Assembly (NCBI RefSeq): GCF_045223415.1
Contig: NZ_JBEQZJ010000042.1
Coordinates: 1-33,700, forward strand
Reading direction: 5' to 3'
From: Hoskinsella mucinilytica
Lineage (GTDB): Bacteria; Bacillota_I; Bacilli_A; Erysipelotrichales; Erysipelotrichaceae
Length of the DNA: 33,700 bases
Made by a program: the position numbers and the translations under genes. Under the pieces are notes generated by a model, which made no database searches, was not told the DNA's origin, and worked only from the letters and a program-made list of their open reading frames with translations. This document shows positions 23,989 to 31,673 of the stretch, one piece after another (the stretch's first letter is position 1; every line of letters begins with the position of its first letter).

Positions 23989-24282
23989 ATGTTTGCAAAA
24001 TAAAATGCTTTTAAACAAAAGTAAAAAGCAGTCAAATCGTAAAAAAGGCCATAGTCGCAAAAGGAACTTTTTATCGTTATTTCAATGATAACGTTTCCCT
24101 CATCAATCATTTGATGATGAAATATAGCTCATCCTTGATTGATGAAGCCTTGATACAAGCGTCTAACGCAAATCATTGATGATTCAATTGACCATCTCAA
24201 AGAAATACTATTTGAATCCATTCACAAAATGATCAGAAGGAATTACACAAAAGGAGATGAATCTTATGAAACGTTTAAGTGA
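23989..24282 (+). pseudogene. Decayed TetR family regulator gene
   Basis: One frame (codons from 24015) encodes VKKAIVAKGTFYRYFND, the recognition-helix end of a TetR DNA-binding domain, then SLINHLMMKYSSSLIDEAL, and stops at 24177-24179. A shift to the next frame continues IIDDSIDHLKEILFESIHK to a stop at 24282, inside the MMPL gene, as intact regulators often do. The first two helices of the DNA-binding domain are missing, with stop codons in the remaining 5' part. A ribosome site (GAGGG before ATG 23989) survives. So the regulator is broken by a 5' deletion and a frameshift. Confidence 0.8.
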
Positions 24283-26338
24283 GTTCATCGTAAAAAAGAG
24301 GAACATCATACTCGTCATAGCCGTCCTATTATTGATACCAAGTGCCATTGGCTATGCACGAACCAAAGTCAATTATGACCTATTAAGCTATTTACCATCA
24401 GATGCAGAATCAATGATAGCACAAACCTCTTTGAGCGATGATTTTGAATTAGCTAGTACCGGCATGTTAGTTGTAGAACATATGCCTGATAAAAATGTTG
24501 CGAAATTAAAAGAAGAAATCAAGCAAATTGATGGTGTAAAAGATGTCCTTTGGAGAGGGGATGTCATCGATCTTTCCATTCCTAAAGAAATCTTGCCTAA
24601 AGATGTTAAGGAAATGCTATATTCCAAAGAAAGCACTTTAATGGTGATCACCTTTCAAGAAGATACTGCTTCACAAAGAACGATGGATGCCATTCAAAAA
24701 ATCAAAGGATATGCTGATAAGGAATGCTATTTAGGAGGCTTTTCCGCTATTACCGAAGATACCAAGGATTTAATGAATCAAGAAACACCGCTTTATGCGA
24801 TCACGGCAATTGGTCTTTGTGTCATCGTACTGTTCATGGGGCTAGAATCTACGATAGCACCGTTTGTATTTGTCCTAGGTATGATATTCCCGATTGCTTA
24901 TAACTTTGGCACAAATTTCTTTTTAGGCGAAATATCTTATATCACCAAGGCCTTAGCATTGGTATTGCAGCTAGGAGTTACCATGGATTATTCTATTTTC
25001 CTACTTCATCGTTTCCAAGAAGAAAAAAACAAATGTAGTCATCGAGAAGAAGCCATGTCAAATGCGATACAAGCAACCTTTTCCTCTATCACCAGTTCTT
25101 CCATCACAACCATTGCAGGTTTTTTAGCCTTATGTGGAATGCAACTTACTTTAGGGAAAGATATTGGAATCGTCATGGCAAAAGGTGTAATCTTCGGTGT
25201 GCTTTCTACCATCATCATTTTGCCTTCTTTGTTAATGCGATTTGATCGATATATCGTGAAATGGCACCACCCCATCCTATTAAAAGAACCTAAGATGCTA
25301 CCAAGCTTTCTAACAAAACACTATAAAAGTATTCCTATCGTATTCTTATTGATCTTTATTCCCATGAGCTATGCTCAAGCGCATACCAATGTTTACTATG
25401 ACTTGAATTCCACAATGCCTCAAAGCTTTCCAAGTGTCATAGGTACCAATAAACTAAAAGACCAATTTCATATGACAACAACGCACTTCCTTTTAGTAGA
25501 TGAGTCATTGAAAAACTATCAAATCAAAGATATTTGCGATCAAGTTGAACAATTAGATGGCGTATACTCTGTGGTTTCCTATGAAAGTATCATTGGTGGA
25601 GGTATTCCAGAGCAATTAGAACCCAAAGCTATCAAGAATATCCTTCAAAATGGTGGAAAGAAAATGATACTGGTCAATAGTACATTTCAATCAGCTACGG
25701 ATGAAGAAAATGAACAATTAAACAAGATAGATGACATCATGCATCAATACGATCAAACAGCCGTCATTGCCGGAGAAGGTAGTCTAACGAGGGATTTGAT
25801 TACAACAACAGATATCGACTTTAAAATGGTTAATATGTTATCCGTTGCGGCAATTTTTATCATCATTGCTATCACCTTCCGTTCCCTGTTTTTACCAATT
25901 GTGCTTGTCGCTTCCATTGAATTTGCAATTTGTATCAATATGGGAATACCTTATTTTACAGGATCAACACTTCCCTTTATCGCAAGCATCGTTATTGGAA
26001 CCATTCAGTTAGGTGCAACGGTAGACTACGCAATTTTGATGACGACAAGATATAAAGAAGAATTGTTGCTAGGAAATAATGTTGTGAATGCCGCAAAAGA
26101 AGCTGCCACTAAATCTGCACCAAGTATCATCACTTCCGGACTATCCTTCTTCGCTGCATGTATTGGTGTATCCTTCATATCTAAAATGGATTTGATCAAA
26201 AGTTTATGTATGCTCATATCAAGAGGAGCGATAATTTCCATGTTGGTCATTCTATTGGTACTTCCTGCATTATTGATTGTTTGTCATAAGCTCATAGAAA
26301 AAACAACAAAAGACTGGCCAAAAGCCGATTTGAAATAA
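24266..26338 (+). CDS. MMPL/RND family exporter
   Basis: A 690-residue RND-superfamily transporter with two repeats of one helix, a large external loop and five helices. The proton-relay helix motifs are visible in both halves: QLGVTMDYSIFLLHRF and QLGATVDYAILMTTRY. It starts MKRLSEFIVKKRN. ATG 24266 is chosen over 24257 because AAAGGAG then has proper spacing. Such transporters export lipids, pigments or drugs and are often guarded by TetR proteins, here broken. The next gene encodes the probable extracytoplasmic partner, 18 nt downstream. Confidence 0.9.
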   Translation: MKRLSEFIVKKRNIILVIAVLLLIPSAIGYARTKVNYDLLSYLPSDAESMIAQTSLSDDFELASTGMLVVEHMPDKNVAKLKEEIKQIDGVKDVLWRGDVIDLSIPKEILPKDVKEMLYSKESTLMVITFQEDTASQRTMDAIQKIKGYADKECYLGGFSAITEDTKDLMNQETPLYAITAIGLCVIVLFMGLESTIAPFVFVLGMIFPIAYNFGTNFFLGEISYITKALALVLQLGVTMDYSIFLLHRFQEEKNKCSHREEAMSNAIQATFSSITSSSITTIAGFLALCGMQLTLGKDIGIVMAKGVIFGVLSTIIILPSLLMRFDRYIVKWHHPILLKEPKMLPSFLTKHYKSIPIVFLLIFIPMSYAQAHTNVYYDLNSTMPQSFPSVIGTNKLKDQFHMTTTHFLLVDESLKNYQIKDICDQVEQLDGVYSVVSYESIIGGGIPEQLEPKAIKNILQNGGKKMILVNSTFQSATDEENEQLNKIDDIMHQYDQTAVIAGEGSLTRDLITTTDIDFKMVNMLSVAAIFIIIAITFRSLFLPIVLVASIEFAICINMGIPYFTGSTLPFIASIVIGTIQLGATVDYAILMTTRYKEELLLGNNVVNAAKEAATKSAPSIITSGLSFFAACIGVSFISKMDLIKSLCMLISRGAIISMLVILLVLPALLIVCHKLIEKTTKDWPKADLK

Positions 26339-26356
26339 GAAAGAGGAAAGATATAT

Positions 26357-28387
26357 ATGAAGAAAAATGTAAAAGTTGTAACATGTACGATTTTAAGCAT
26401 GATGCTGACACAAAATAGTTTCGCATTGTTCGCAAAAGAAGAAGCAAATACAACAAAGGATGAAACAGTATATGCAATGCTTCATAGTGATGGTAGCGTT
26501 GATGAAGAAATCGTCAGCAGTTGGTTGCATAACGATGATGGTATCAAGGATATCAAAGAAAAATTAGATATCCAAGATGTAAGAAATGTAAAAAGCGATG
26601 ATGAACCTACTGTTCACAACAATATGTATGTTTGGAATTCTGATTCCAATGATGTTTATTATGAAGGAAAAACAAAGAAAGCTTTGCCAATAGATGTGAA
26701 AGTAACTTATAAGTTAAACGGTAAACCAAAAACAGGAGAAGAATTGATTGGACAAAGTGGCAAGCTGGAAATTCATATTCAGATGAAAAATACAAAAACC
26801 AAAGTAGTGAATATCAATGGTAAAGATACAAAGATCCATCCACTTTACGTTGGCGCTGGGATGGTAGATTTAGATACCGACCATTTTAAAAACGTAAAGA
26901 TCAATTCTGGTAATATCATATCTGAAGGAAACAACCAAATTGTAGGTTTTATCAGTGTTCCCGGCTTGGAAGATACAATAAAAAGTAGTGGTATTCCTAC
27001 AGATGCATTTGGTTTCAGTGATGAATATATCATAAGTTGTGATACAAAAGACTTCGCTTTAGGACCTATTATGATAGCATTTACTCCTGAGGTATCCTTA
27101 GATAAGTTAAAGGATATCAATTCTATTGATGACTTAACTCAAGGATTAGATCAATTAAATCTTGCAAGCCAACAGTTATTAGAAGGCACCTCTCAGCTGG
27201 CAGATGGAACCAATACCTTTGCTGATAAAATGTCAGATTTAGTTCATGGTGTACCAGAATTAACAGATGGCGTTACTACACTAAAAAACGGAACAGCGCA
27301 GTTAGTAAACGGTTCAAAAGATCTGAATAACAACCTTTCCACACTAAATGTTGGTCTACAACAAGCAAAAAAAGGTAGCGAAACACTTTTAAACAGTACT
27401 GCACAAAGCTCTGATCTGGCAAATGGTGCCATGAGAATCGATCAGGGTATCGGACAAATGCAAACACTTCTTAATGAAAAACAGCAAGAATTTACTGCCT
27501 TATTAGAAAGTGAAACATATCAAAGCTTAATGAATAGCTTATCTCTTCTACAAGATCTATCTCAAAATATCACGAAATTACAAACGGGTGCTAACGATAT
27601 AAACCAAGCCATCAATGATCAAAATGTACAAGATGCTGCTGTAAATTTACAAAAAAATGCGCAAGAAACTTTAGCAGCATGTCAAAACGAAACCATCTTG
27701 GATGAACAGCAATGTAAATTAGCAAAAGAGCAAATGCTCGTATCAAGCACTCTATTAGGAACGTCACAAGGTGTATCAGATTTAAATAATGAGTTACAAG
27801 CATTACAAGAATCAACAAAACTAATGTCTTCCTTACCTGAAGCAGCGCAACAATTAAATAAAAGTATTACTGCTTTCCAACAAGAATTTCAAACCGCCAA
27901 TGAACAGGTTGCACAACTAAAAATAGGTTCCAGTCAATTGGTATCAGGCATTTCAACCCTAAATAAAGGTATCACCACATTAGATGGTTCTATGGATATG
28001 ATTGCAACAGGAGCATCCAAACTTTATGATGGTAGCAAAGCCTTAGCATTTGGCATTCAAAATGCAGATCAAGGAGTTTCACAACTGAAAAACGGATCAT
28101 TTACAATTCAAGATGGCGCAAATCAACTATATGCTGCAAGTCATACTCTTGCGGATAAAACAAAAGAACTTCACCAAGGTATGGGAACTTTCCATCAAGA
28201 TGGTGTCTATAAAATGAAATCTGAAGTCTCCTTAACGATGGATGAAATCACTCAATTATTAGCAATCAAAGATGAAATCGTAAAACAAGCAGAAGAAGAA
28301 CACAGTTTTACAGGTGCACCAGAACATAGTCAATCTAGTGTGAAATTTATTTATAAGACTGAGGAATTGGAAAAGGAAAAAAAGTAA
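26357..28387 (+). CDS. Secreted heptad-repeat protein, YhgE/Pip-like partner of the MMPL exporter
   Basis: 676 residues. A signal peptide (about 1-26, ending near ALFAKEE) is followed by a globular region (about 40-260), then long stretches of x-x-x-L-x-x-G heptads (QLLEGTSQLADG, TLKNGTAQLVNG, KLYDGSKALAFG, QLKNGSFTIQDG) split by a glutamine-rich coiled coil. The end is SVKFIYKTEELEKEKK. Unlike YhgE/Pip and EsaA, no carboxyl membrane spans are present. Proteins of this shape are encoded next to MMPL exporters in Clostridia-like genomes; a wall-spanning conduit or substrate-handling role is inference. AGAGGAAAG ribosome site. Confidence 0.8.
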   Translation: MKKNVKVVTCTILSMMLTQNSFALFAKEEANTTKDETVYAMLHSDGSVDEEIVSSWLHNDDGIKDIKEKLDIQDVRNVKSDDEPTVHNNMYVWNSDSNDVYYEGKTKKALPIDVKVTYKLNGKPKTGEELIGQSGKLEIHIQMKNTKTKVVNINGKDTKIHPLYVGAGMVDLDTDHFKNVKINSGNIISEGNNQIVGFISVPGLEDTIKSSGIPTDAFGFSDEYIISCDTKDFALGPIMIAFTPEVSLDKLKDINSIDDLTQGLDQLNLASQQLLEGTSQLADGTNTFADKMSDLVHGVPELTDGVTTLKNGTAQLVNGSKDLNNNLSTLNVGLQQAKKGSETLLNSTAQSSDLANGAMRIDQGIGQMQTLLNEKQQEFTALLESETYQSLMNSLSLLQDLSQNITKLQTGANDINQAINDQNVQDAAVNLQKNAQETLAACQNETILDEQQCKLAKEQMLVSSTLLGTSQGVSDLNNELQALQESTKLMSSLPEAAQQLNKSITAFQQEFQTANEQVAQLKIGSSQLVSGISTLNKGITTLDGSMDMIATGASKLYDGSKALAFGIQNADQGVSQLKNGSFTIQDGANQLYAASHTLADKTKELHQGMGTFHQDGVYKMKSEVSLTMDEITQLLAIKDEIVKQAEEEHSFTGAPEHSQSSVKFIYKTEELEKEKK

Positions 28388-28562
28388 CAACCCGGAAATA
28401 AGATATGAAAGATAACAAGCAATGAAAAGACTAAGTATCATACGGAATGTAATAAAACATTTACTTTCATAGTGATATGTTCCTATCTTACGTTTTTATG
28501 ATAACACTTCAAAATCGAAACCCTAGTCTTATATATCTTCCAACACTTTATAAATAATAATA

Positions 28563-28680
28563 AAACAGCCTCCTATTTCTTGATACGAATGTCAAAAGAT
28601 GTTAACTATTAGAAAACCGCAAACAGACTTGTAAATCCTTAGGTCTTTGTTATATAATAGCAACATCAAGGAGGCTGTTT
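28563..28680. repeat. 12-bp inverted repeat that pairs with a ribosome binding site
   Basis: AAACAGCCTCCT (28563-28574) is the exact complement of AGGAGGCTGTTT (28669-28680), which holds the zinc-ribbon gene's ribosome site. The first arm lies upstream of the gene's own promoter. The remaining part of this 293-bp gap shows no gene. Confidence 0.65.
28629..28658 (+). promoter_or_regulatory. Promoter of the zinc-ribbon gene
   Basis: TTGTAA, 18-nt spacer, TATAAT, with AGGAGG 11 nt later. Confidence 0.6.
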
Positions 28681-28890
28681 ATGGAAAAAAAACAATACAT
28701 TTGCCCGAAATGTGGCAATATGCATTATGAAAGTGATCAATTTCAAGCAACAGGTGGCAACTTCGCAAAAATATTTGATGTACAGAACAAAAAATTTGTC
28801 ACTATTTCTTGCACACGATGCGGATATACAGAATTATATAAGCGTGAAACTGATGCTGCTTGGAATATCCTGGACTTCTTCACAAATTAA
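28681..28890 (+). CDS. Small zinc-ribbon protein (DUF2082-like)
   Basis: 69 residues with two CxxC knuckles (C8/C11 in YICPKCGN and C44/C47 in SCTRCGYTELY), forming one zinc ribbon. The middle (QATGGNFAKIFDVQNKKF) and the end (AAWNILDFFTN) match the small nucleic-acid-binding zinc-ribbon family (PF09855 style). No enzymatic role is known. It has its own promoter, an excellent ribosome site and a terminator. Confidence 0.87.
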   Translation: MEKKQYICPKCGNMHYESDQFQATGGNFAKIFDVQNKKFVTISCTRCGYTELYKRETDAAWNILDFFTN

Positions 28891-28910
28891 AGAGCGCATG
28901 CTCTTTTTTT
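28891..28910 (+). terminator. Terminator of the zinc-ribbon gene
   Basis: AGAGC, four-base loop, GCTCT and a T run, right after the stop codon. Confidence 0.85.
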
Positions 28911-29274
28911 ATTGATAAATCGCATGATCCTGTTGCTTCTTTGCTTTCCCTTGTACAAGTTCTATCGCTTTTTTTAATTTCAATGTCCATGGCAAAAGCT
29001 GTAAAATAAATATTGAATAAGCAAATAACTCCGGAGACGATGTATATGTGGAAAATGTTTGAATCATAAACGGTAACAAGGGGAAAAATGCAATACCTTC
29101 ACAAAGCAAGAGAATGAAAAACACTTTACCTACAGTGTGCTTTTTCAGAAAAGCAATCATACGAGCTGATGAAATATGACACACTTTATAAAGCAGCAAA
29201 AAAATCAGCGCTGGTATCAGGATAGATAATGTTTCACTTAATTGAAGTAATACGACATAACACAAGATAAACAT
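28909..29274 (-). CDS. Small hypothetical membrane protein
   Basis: Not recognised. 121 residues with hydrophobic segments at about 2-29, 50-70 and 82-97, and a charged carboxyl tail (LKLKKAIELVQGKAKKQQDH). Supported by AGGAGG before the ATG and by its length. It lies 51 nt behind the DUF2812 gene, and a terminator fills the space, so expression must depend on read-through or on a promoter inside the upstream gene. Confidence 0.7.
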   Translation of the reverse strand: MFILCYVVLLQLSETLSILIPALIFLLLYKVCHISSARMIAFLKKHTVGKVFFILLLCEGIAFFPLLPFMIQTFSTYTSSPELFAYSIFILQLLPWTLKLKKAIELVQGKAKKQQDHAIYQ

Positions 29275-29286
29275 CCTTTACCTCCT

Positions 29287-29316
29287 AAAAAAACCATTGA
29301 CTTCTATCAATGGTTT
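29287..29316 (-). terminator. Terminator or attenuator after the DUF2812 gene
   Basis: On the minus strand AAACCATTGA, six-base loop, TCAATGGTTT and more T. The T run goes straight into AGGAGG of the next gene. Confidence 0.8.
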
Positions 29317-29325
29317 CATCATACC

Positions 29326-30249
29326 CTATTTCTTTAATTCTGCCAACTTTTTATTGATTTTCAAATATATTCTACTATAGATTGCGAAAATCAACAAGAT
29401 AACGATACTAATGGTGATGGATAAAATCAAGAATATCGTATCCACTCTACCTATTTTGGAATTTAGGAAAAACAAAAACAATCCCATCAATAAAAGACAA
29501 ATCACCATCATGGCCAAAAGTGTTCTCCATGAGCTTAATAAACGCTCATACAAAGCAATTCTGGAAATTCTATCACTGAAAATATGAGGCTCGGGTGATT
29601 CTTCATCAACCTCAGTACGAAAATAATTCCATACTCCATCAAATTCACCCTTTTCATGATAAATATTTTCCCAACCTGCATCAGCATAATTAGCGGCATA
29701 ACGCTCCCCATCTCGCTTATCTTTCTCATAATAACCAAGATGATAGAAATAATTTTTTGTTTCCCCTGTACGGAAAACATACTGTATGCCAGCTTTTTTT
29801 ACGAAATGCATGCCACCAAGTGACATTTGATGTAAATAGGCAGCTTCCTCTTCCATATCAGATACAAAAAACAATTTATAGCGCTTAATCTCACCCGGAG
29901 CCAAAACAACCTTATCAGGTTTAATTTCGTTTTTTTCTGCTTTTTTGTCTTGAATATTGGCATGAGCTTTCTTTAATACAACAGCACTTTTATGCTTTAA
30001 TATACCCGCTTTTTCTTTTACAACTTTAATGATTTGATTTATGATTTGCGAAAGTTCTTCTTTTTTATTTTTTTGCGAATTTTGTGATGAGCTGACTGTA
30101 TCTATCACAGCCTGCACTTGATCTGTCTGTGGATTTTCATCGGGTTCCTGCTTTGGTGTACTTTCATCTATCGGCTTTGTGTCGAAGAGATCTTGTATAA
30201 CAGATTCCTCTTTGACAGACTGATTTTCTTTGATATCTTCATTATTCAT
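29326..30249 (-). CDS. DUF2812 domain membrane protein
   Basis: 307 residues. An acidic, low-complexity amino part (1-70) is followed by a lysine-rich helical stretch (about 70-110). Then comes a DUF2812 domain (about 120-220): YKLFFVSDMEEEAAYLHQMS, GGMHFV, YFYHLGYYEKD, ADAGWENIYHEKGEFDGVWN and FRTEVDEESPEPHIFSD. Two membrane helices are at about 240-260 and 272-293. DUF2812 proteins usually pair with PadR regulators; none is here. The role is unknown. The long charged amino extension is unusual for the family. Confidence 0.82.
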   Translation of the reverse strand: MNNEDIKENQSVKEESVIQDLFDTKPIDESTPKQEPDENPQTDQVQAVIDTVSSSQNSQKNKKEELSQIINQIIKVVKEKAGILKHKSAVVLKKAHANIQDKKAEKNEIKPDKVVLAPGEIKRYKLFFVSDMEEEAAYLHQMSLGGMHFVKKAGIQYVFRTGETKNYFYHLGYYEKDKRDGERYAANYADAGWENIYHEKGEFDGVWNYFRTEVDEESPEPHIFSDRISRIALYERLLSSWRTLLAMMVICLLLMGLFLFFLNSKIGRVDTIFLILSITISIVILLIFAIYSRIYLKINKKLAELKK

Positions 30250-30278
30250 ATCAGGACCTCCTTAGCCGTACCTTTTAA

Positions 30279-30306
30279 ATTTAACATGATATAGTAAACA
30301 TGTCAA
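30279..30306 (-). promoter_or_regulatory. Promoter of the DUF2812 gene
   Basis: On the minus strand consensus TTGACA, 16-nt spacer, TTAAAT, 30 nt before the ATG, with AAGGAGG between. Confidence 0.6.
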
Positions 30307-30328
30307 ATTAATGAAAACATTAACAAGT

Positions 30329-30961
30329 CTATTCACAAGGAAACAAACTTAATAAATCTTTGAAAGATGTAATAATTTCATCATAGCTATCAACTTCCCC
30401 AAATCCATAAGCAGCATAGATAAACGGAATTCCCGCCTCTTTACTGGCAATCATATCCTTTTGCGTATCACCAATATAGATAGCCTGCTTCATTTGATTA
30501 CGCTCCATAATAAGCCTGATATTATCACTCTTTTTTAGGCCCGTCCTTCCGCTACATTCAAAATCAATAAAATAATCTCTTATCGGATGTACAGTAAATA
30601 AGGCATCAACATAACCATCCTGACAATTGCTTACAATATATAAATTATATTGTTTAGAAAGTAGATCTAATACATGAATAACATCTGGATATAACGTTCC
30701 ACCATGTTTTGTTAAATGCTTGTTTTCATTTTCAAAGCACTGTTCTAACAGAACCATTCTTTTTTCTTTTGATAAATATGGAAAGAAAGTATCCGCAATT
30801 TCTTCAGGTAAGAACCCCATGATTCCTGCCATCATTTCATCCGTAATCAATGGATATGTATCATTGACTCTTTTTAAGACTTCGTTATATGCCTTTGTTA
30901 TCTCATGTGTCGCATCCCATAAGGTACCATCAATATCAAATATCAGATTTTGTTTCGTCAT
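30329..30961 (-). CDS. HAD family hydrolase (phosphoglycolate phosphatase-like)
   Basis: About 210 residues. Motif I is FDIDGTLWDA, motif II IVSNCQ, motif III Lys in LKKSDNI, motif IV YIGDTQKDM. The alpha-helical cap contains MAGIMGFLPEEIAD. This matches PGP/Gph-like phosphatases; the substrate is open. Three ATG codons in a row follow AGGAG; 30961 gives the best spacing. It lies only 56 nt behind the RuvC-less tnpB paralogue with no terminator between, so the two may share a transcript. Confidence 0.88.
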   Translation of the reverse strand: MTKQNLIFDIDGTLWDATHEITKAYNEVLKRVNDTYPLITDEMMAGIMGFLPEEIADTFFPYLSKEKRMVLLEQCFENENKHLTKHGGTLYPDVIHVLDLLSKQYNLYIVSNCQDGYVDALFTVHPIRDYFIDFECSGRTGLKKSDNIRLIMERNQMKQAIYIGDTQKDMIASKEAGIPFIYAAYGFGEVDSYDEIITSFKDLLSLFPCE

Positions 30962-31017
30962 CATCATTCTCCTATCAAATATTTCGTTTTCATGATACCA
31001 TATTTTTCGATATATAT

Positions 31018-31485
31018 CTATGTATCTTTTGCTTGCATCAAAATATTACAATACCAACAGTTCTCGTCATGGATAAGATCAAGACGAAGCTTTTTACCGT
31101 TATTTAACTGATATTGCTGTTTACTGTTGATCGCTAAAAGAAATCGTCCAGTTTTGCATACAAAATCATTTCCATATTCTAAGAAAAGACAATCATTTAT
31201 GATTTTAAATGATGAAGTGGTCCAAGTACCACTACGATGATACACGGCTTTCTTTTTTTCTTGAATTGACTTTGCCATTTTGGATGCCATATGATAAAGC
31301 ATCCATTGTGAAGATTTATCAATACTCGAAGGATATCGATAAGCAGAAAAACATAGACATTTTTTTCGTTTTACCATCTTTTCTATCAAATCATGTAATG
31401 CAGATACGTAAATTTTTTCATAAGCCAACAGCAACTGGTGCTGCTCCTCATCTGTTCTTAGGCGAATTTGTACAGTATAGTACAT
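31018..31485 (-). CDS. RuvC-less TnpB paralogue (N-terminal half only)
   Basis: 155 residues that align along their whole length with residues 1-152 of the TnpB-like protein encoded divergently at 31674. Both start MYxT, then YEKIYVSALHDLI resembles YEKCYHMELERLI, KAVYHR resembles KAIFHR, SSFKI resembles RSFQI, and KKLRLDLIHD resembles EILRLDVKKE. The protein stops at the point where the other enters its RuvC domain. ATG 31485 has GGAG about 8 nt before it. The frame is intact, so it may be a functional stand-alone RNA/DNA-binding half, for example an inhibitor or regulator; a remnant is the alternative. No RuvC fragment remains downstream. Confidence 0.75.
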   Translation of the reverse strand: MYYTVQIRLRTDEEQHQLLLAYEKIYVSALHDLIEKMVKRKKCLCFSAYRYPSSIDKSSQWMLYHMASKMAKSIQEKKKAVYHRSGTWTTSSFKIINDCLFLEYGNDFVCKTGRFLLAINSKQQYQLNNGKKLRLDLIHDENCWYCNILMQAKDT

Positions 31486-31514
31486 AGTATCATCTCCTTT
31501 TTTTGCCTCTATAT

Positions 31515-31657
31515 ATATACATACGAAAAAGGGTGGCAAAAATCCTAAAGTTATTTAAATTTTTTTAAATTTGTAAGAAATAATAAAAAAATGTAGCTAT
31601 ATATAGGTTTATTTTACTTTTTTTTAGGATTTTGGGATTTCTTTACGTATATAAATA
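31515..31657. promoter_or_regulatory. Divergent control region with an inverted shared motif
   Basis: TTTAGGATTTT, 8-10 bases, TTT(A/T)CGTATRTA occurs inverted at 31515-31549 (leading to the minus gene) and at 31623-31657 (leading to tnpB). The motif lies just upstream of each ribosome site and also at 59-91. It may be the transposon left end, a shared promoter, or both. The middle is an almost pure A/T stretch. Confidence 0.55.
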
Positions 31658-31673
31658 ATAGGAGGTGAATTTT

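Noticed and set aside
27276..27467. Antisense open frames within the heptad-repeat gene
   Set aside because: Several overlapping frames of this kind occur opposite the repetitive codons; none has a ribosome site or family motif.
31665..31673. GTG at 31665 as tnpB start
   Set aside because: The AGGAGG site would overlap it; ATG 31674 has proper spacing and aligns with the paralogue's MYxT start.
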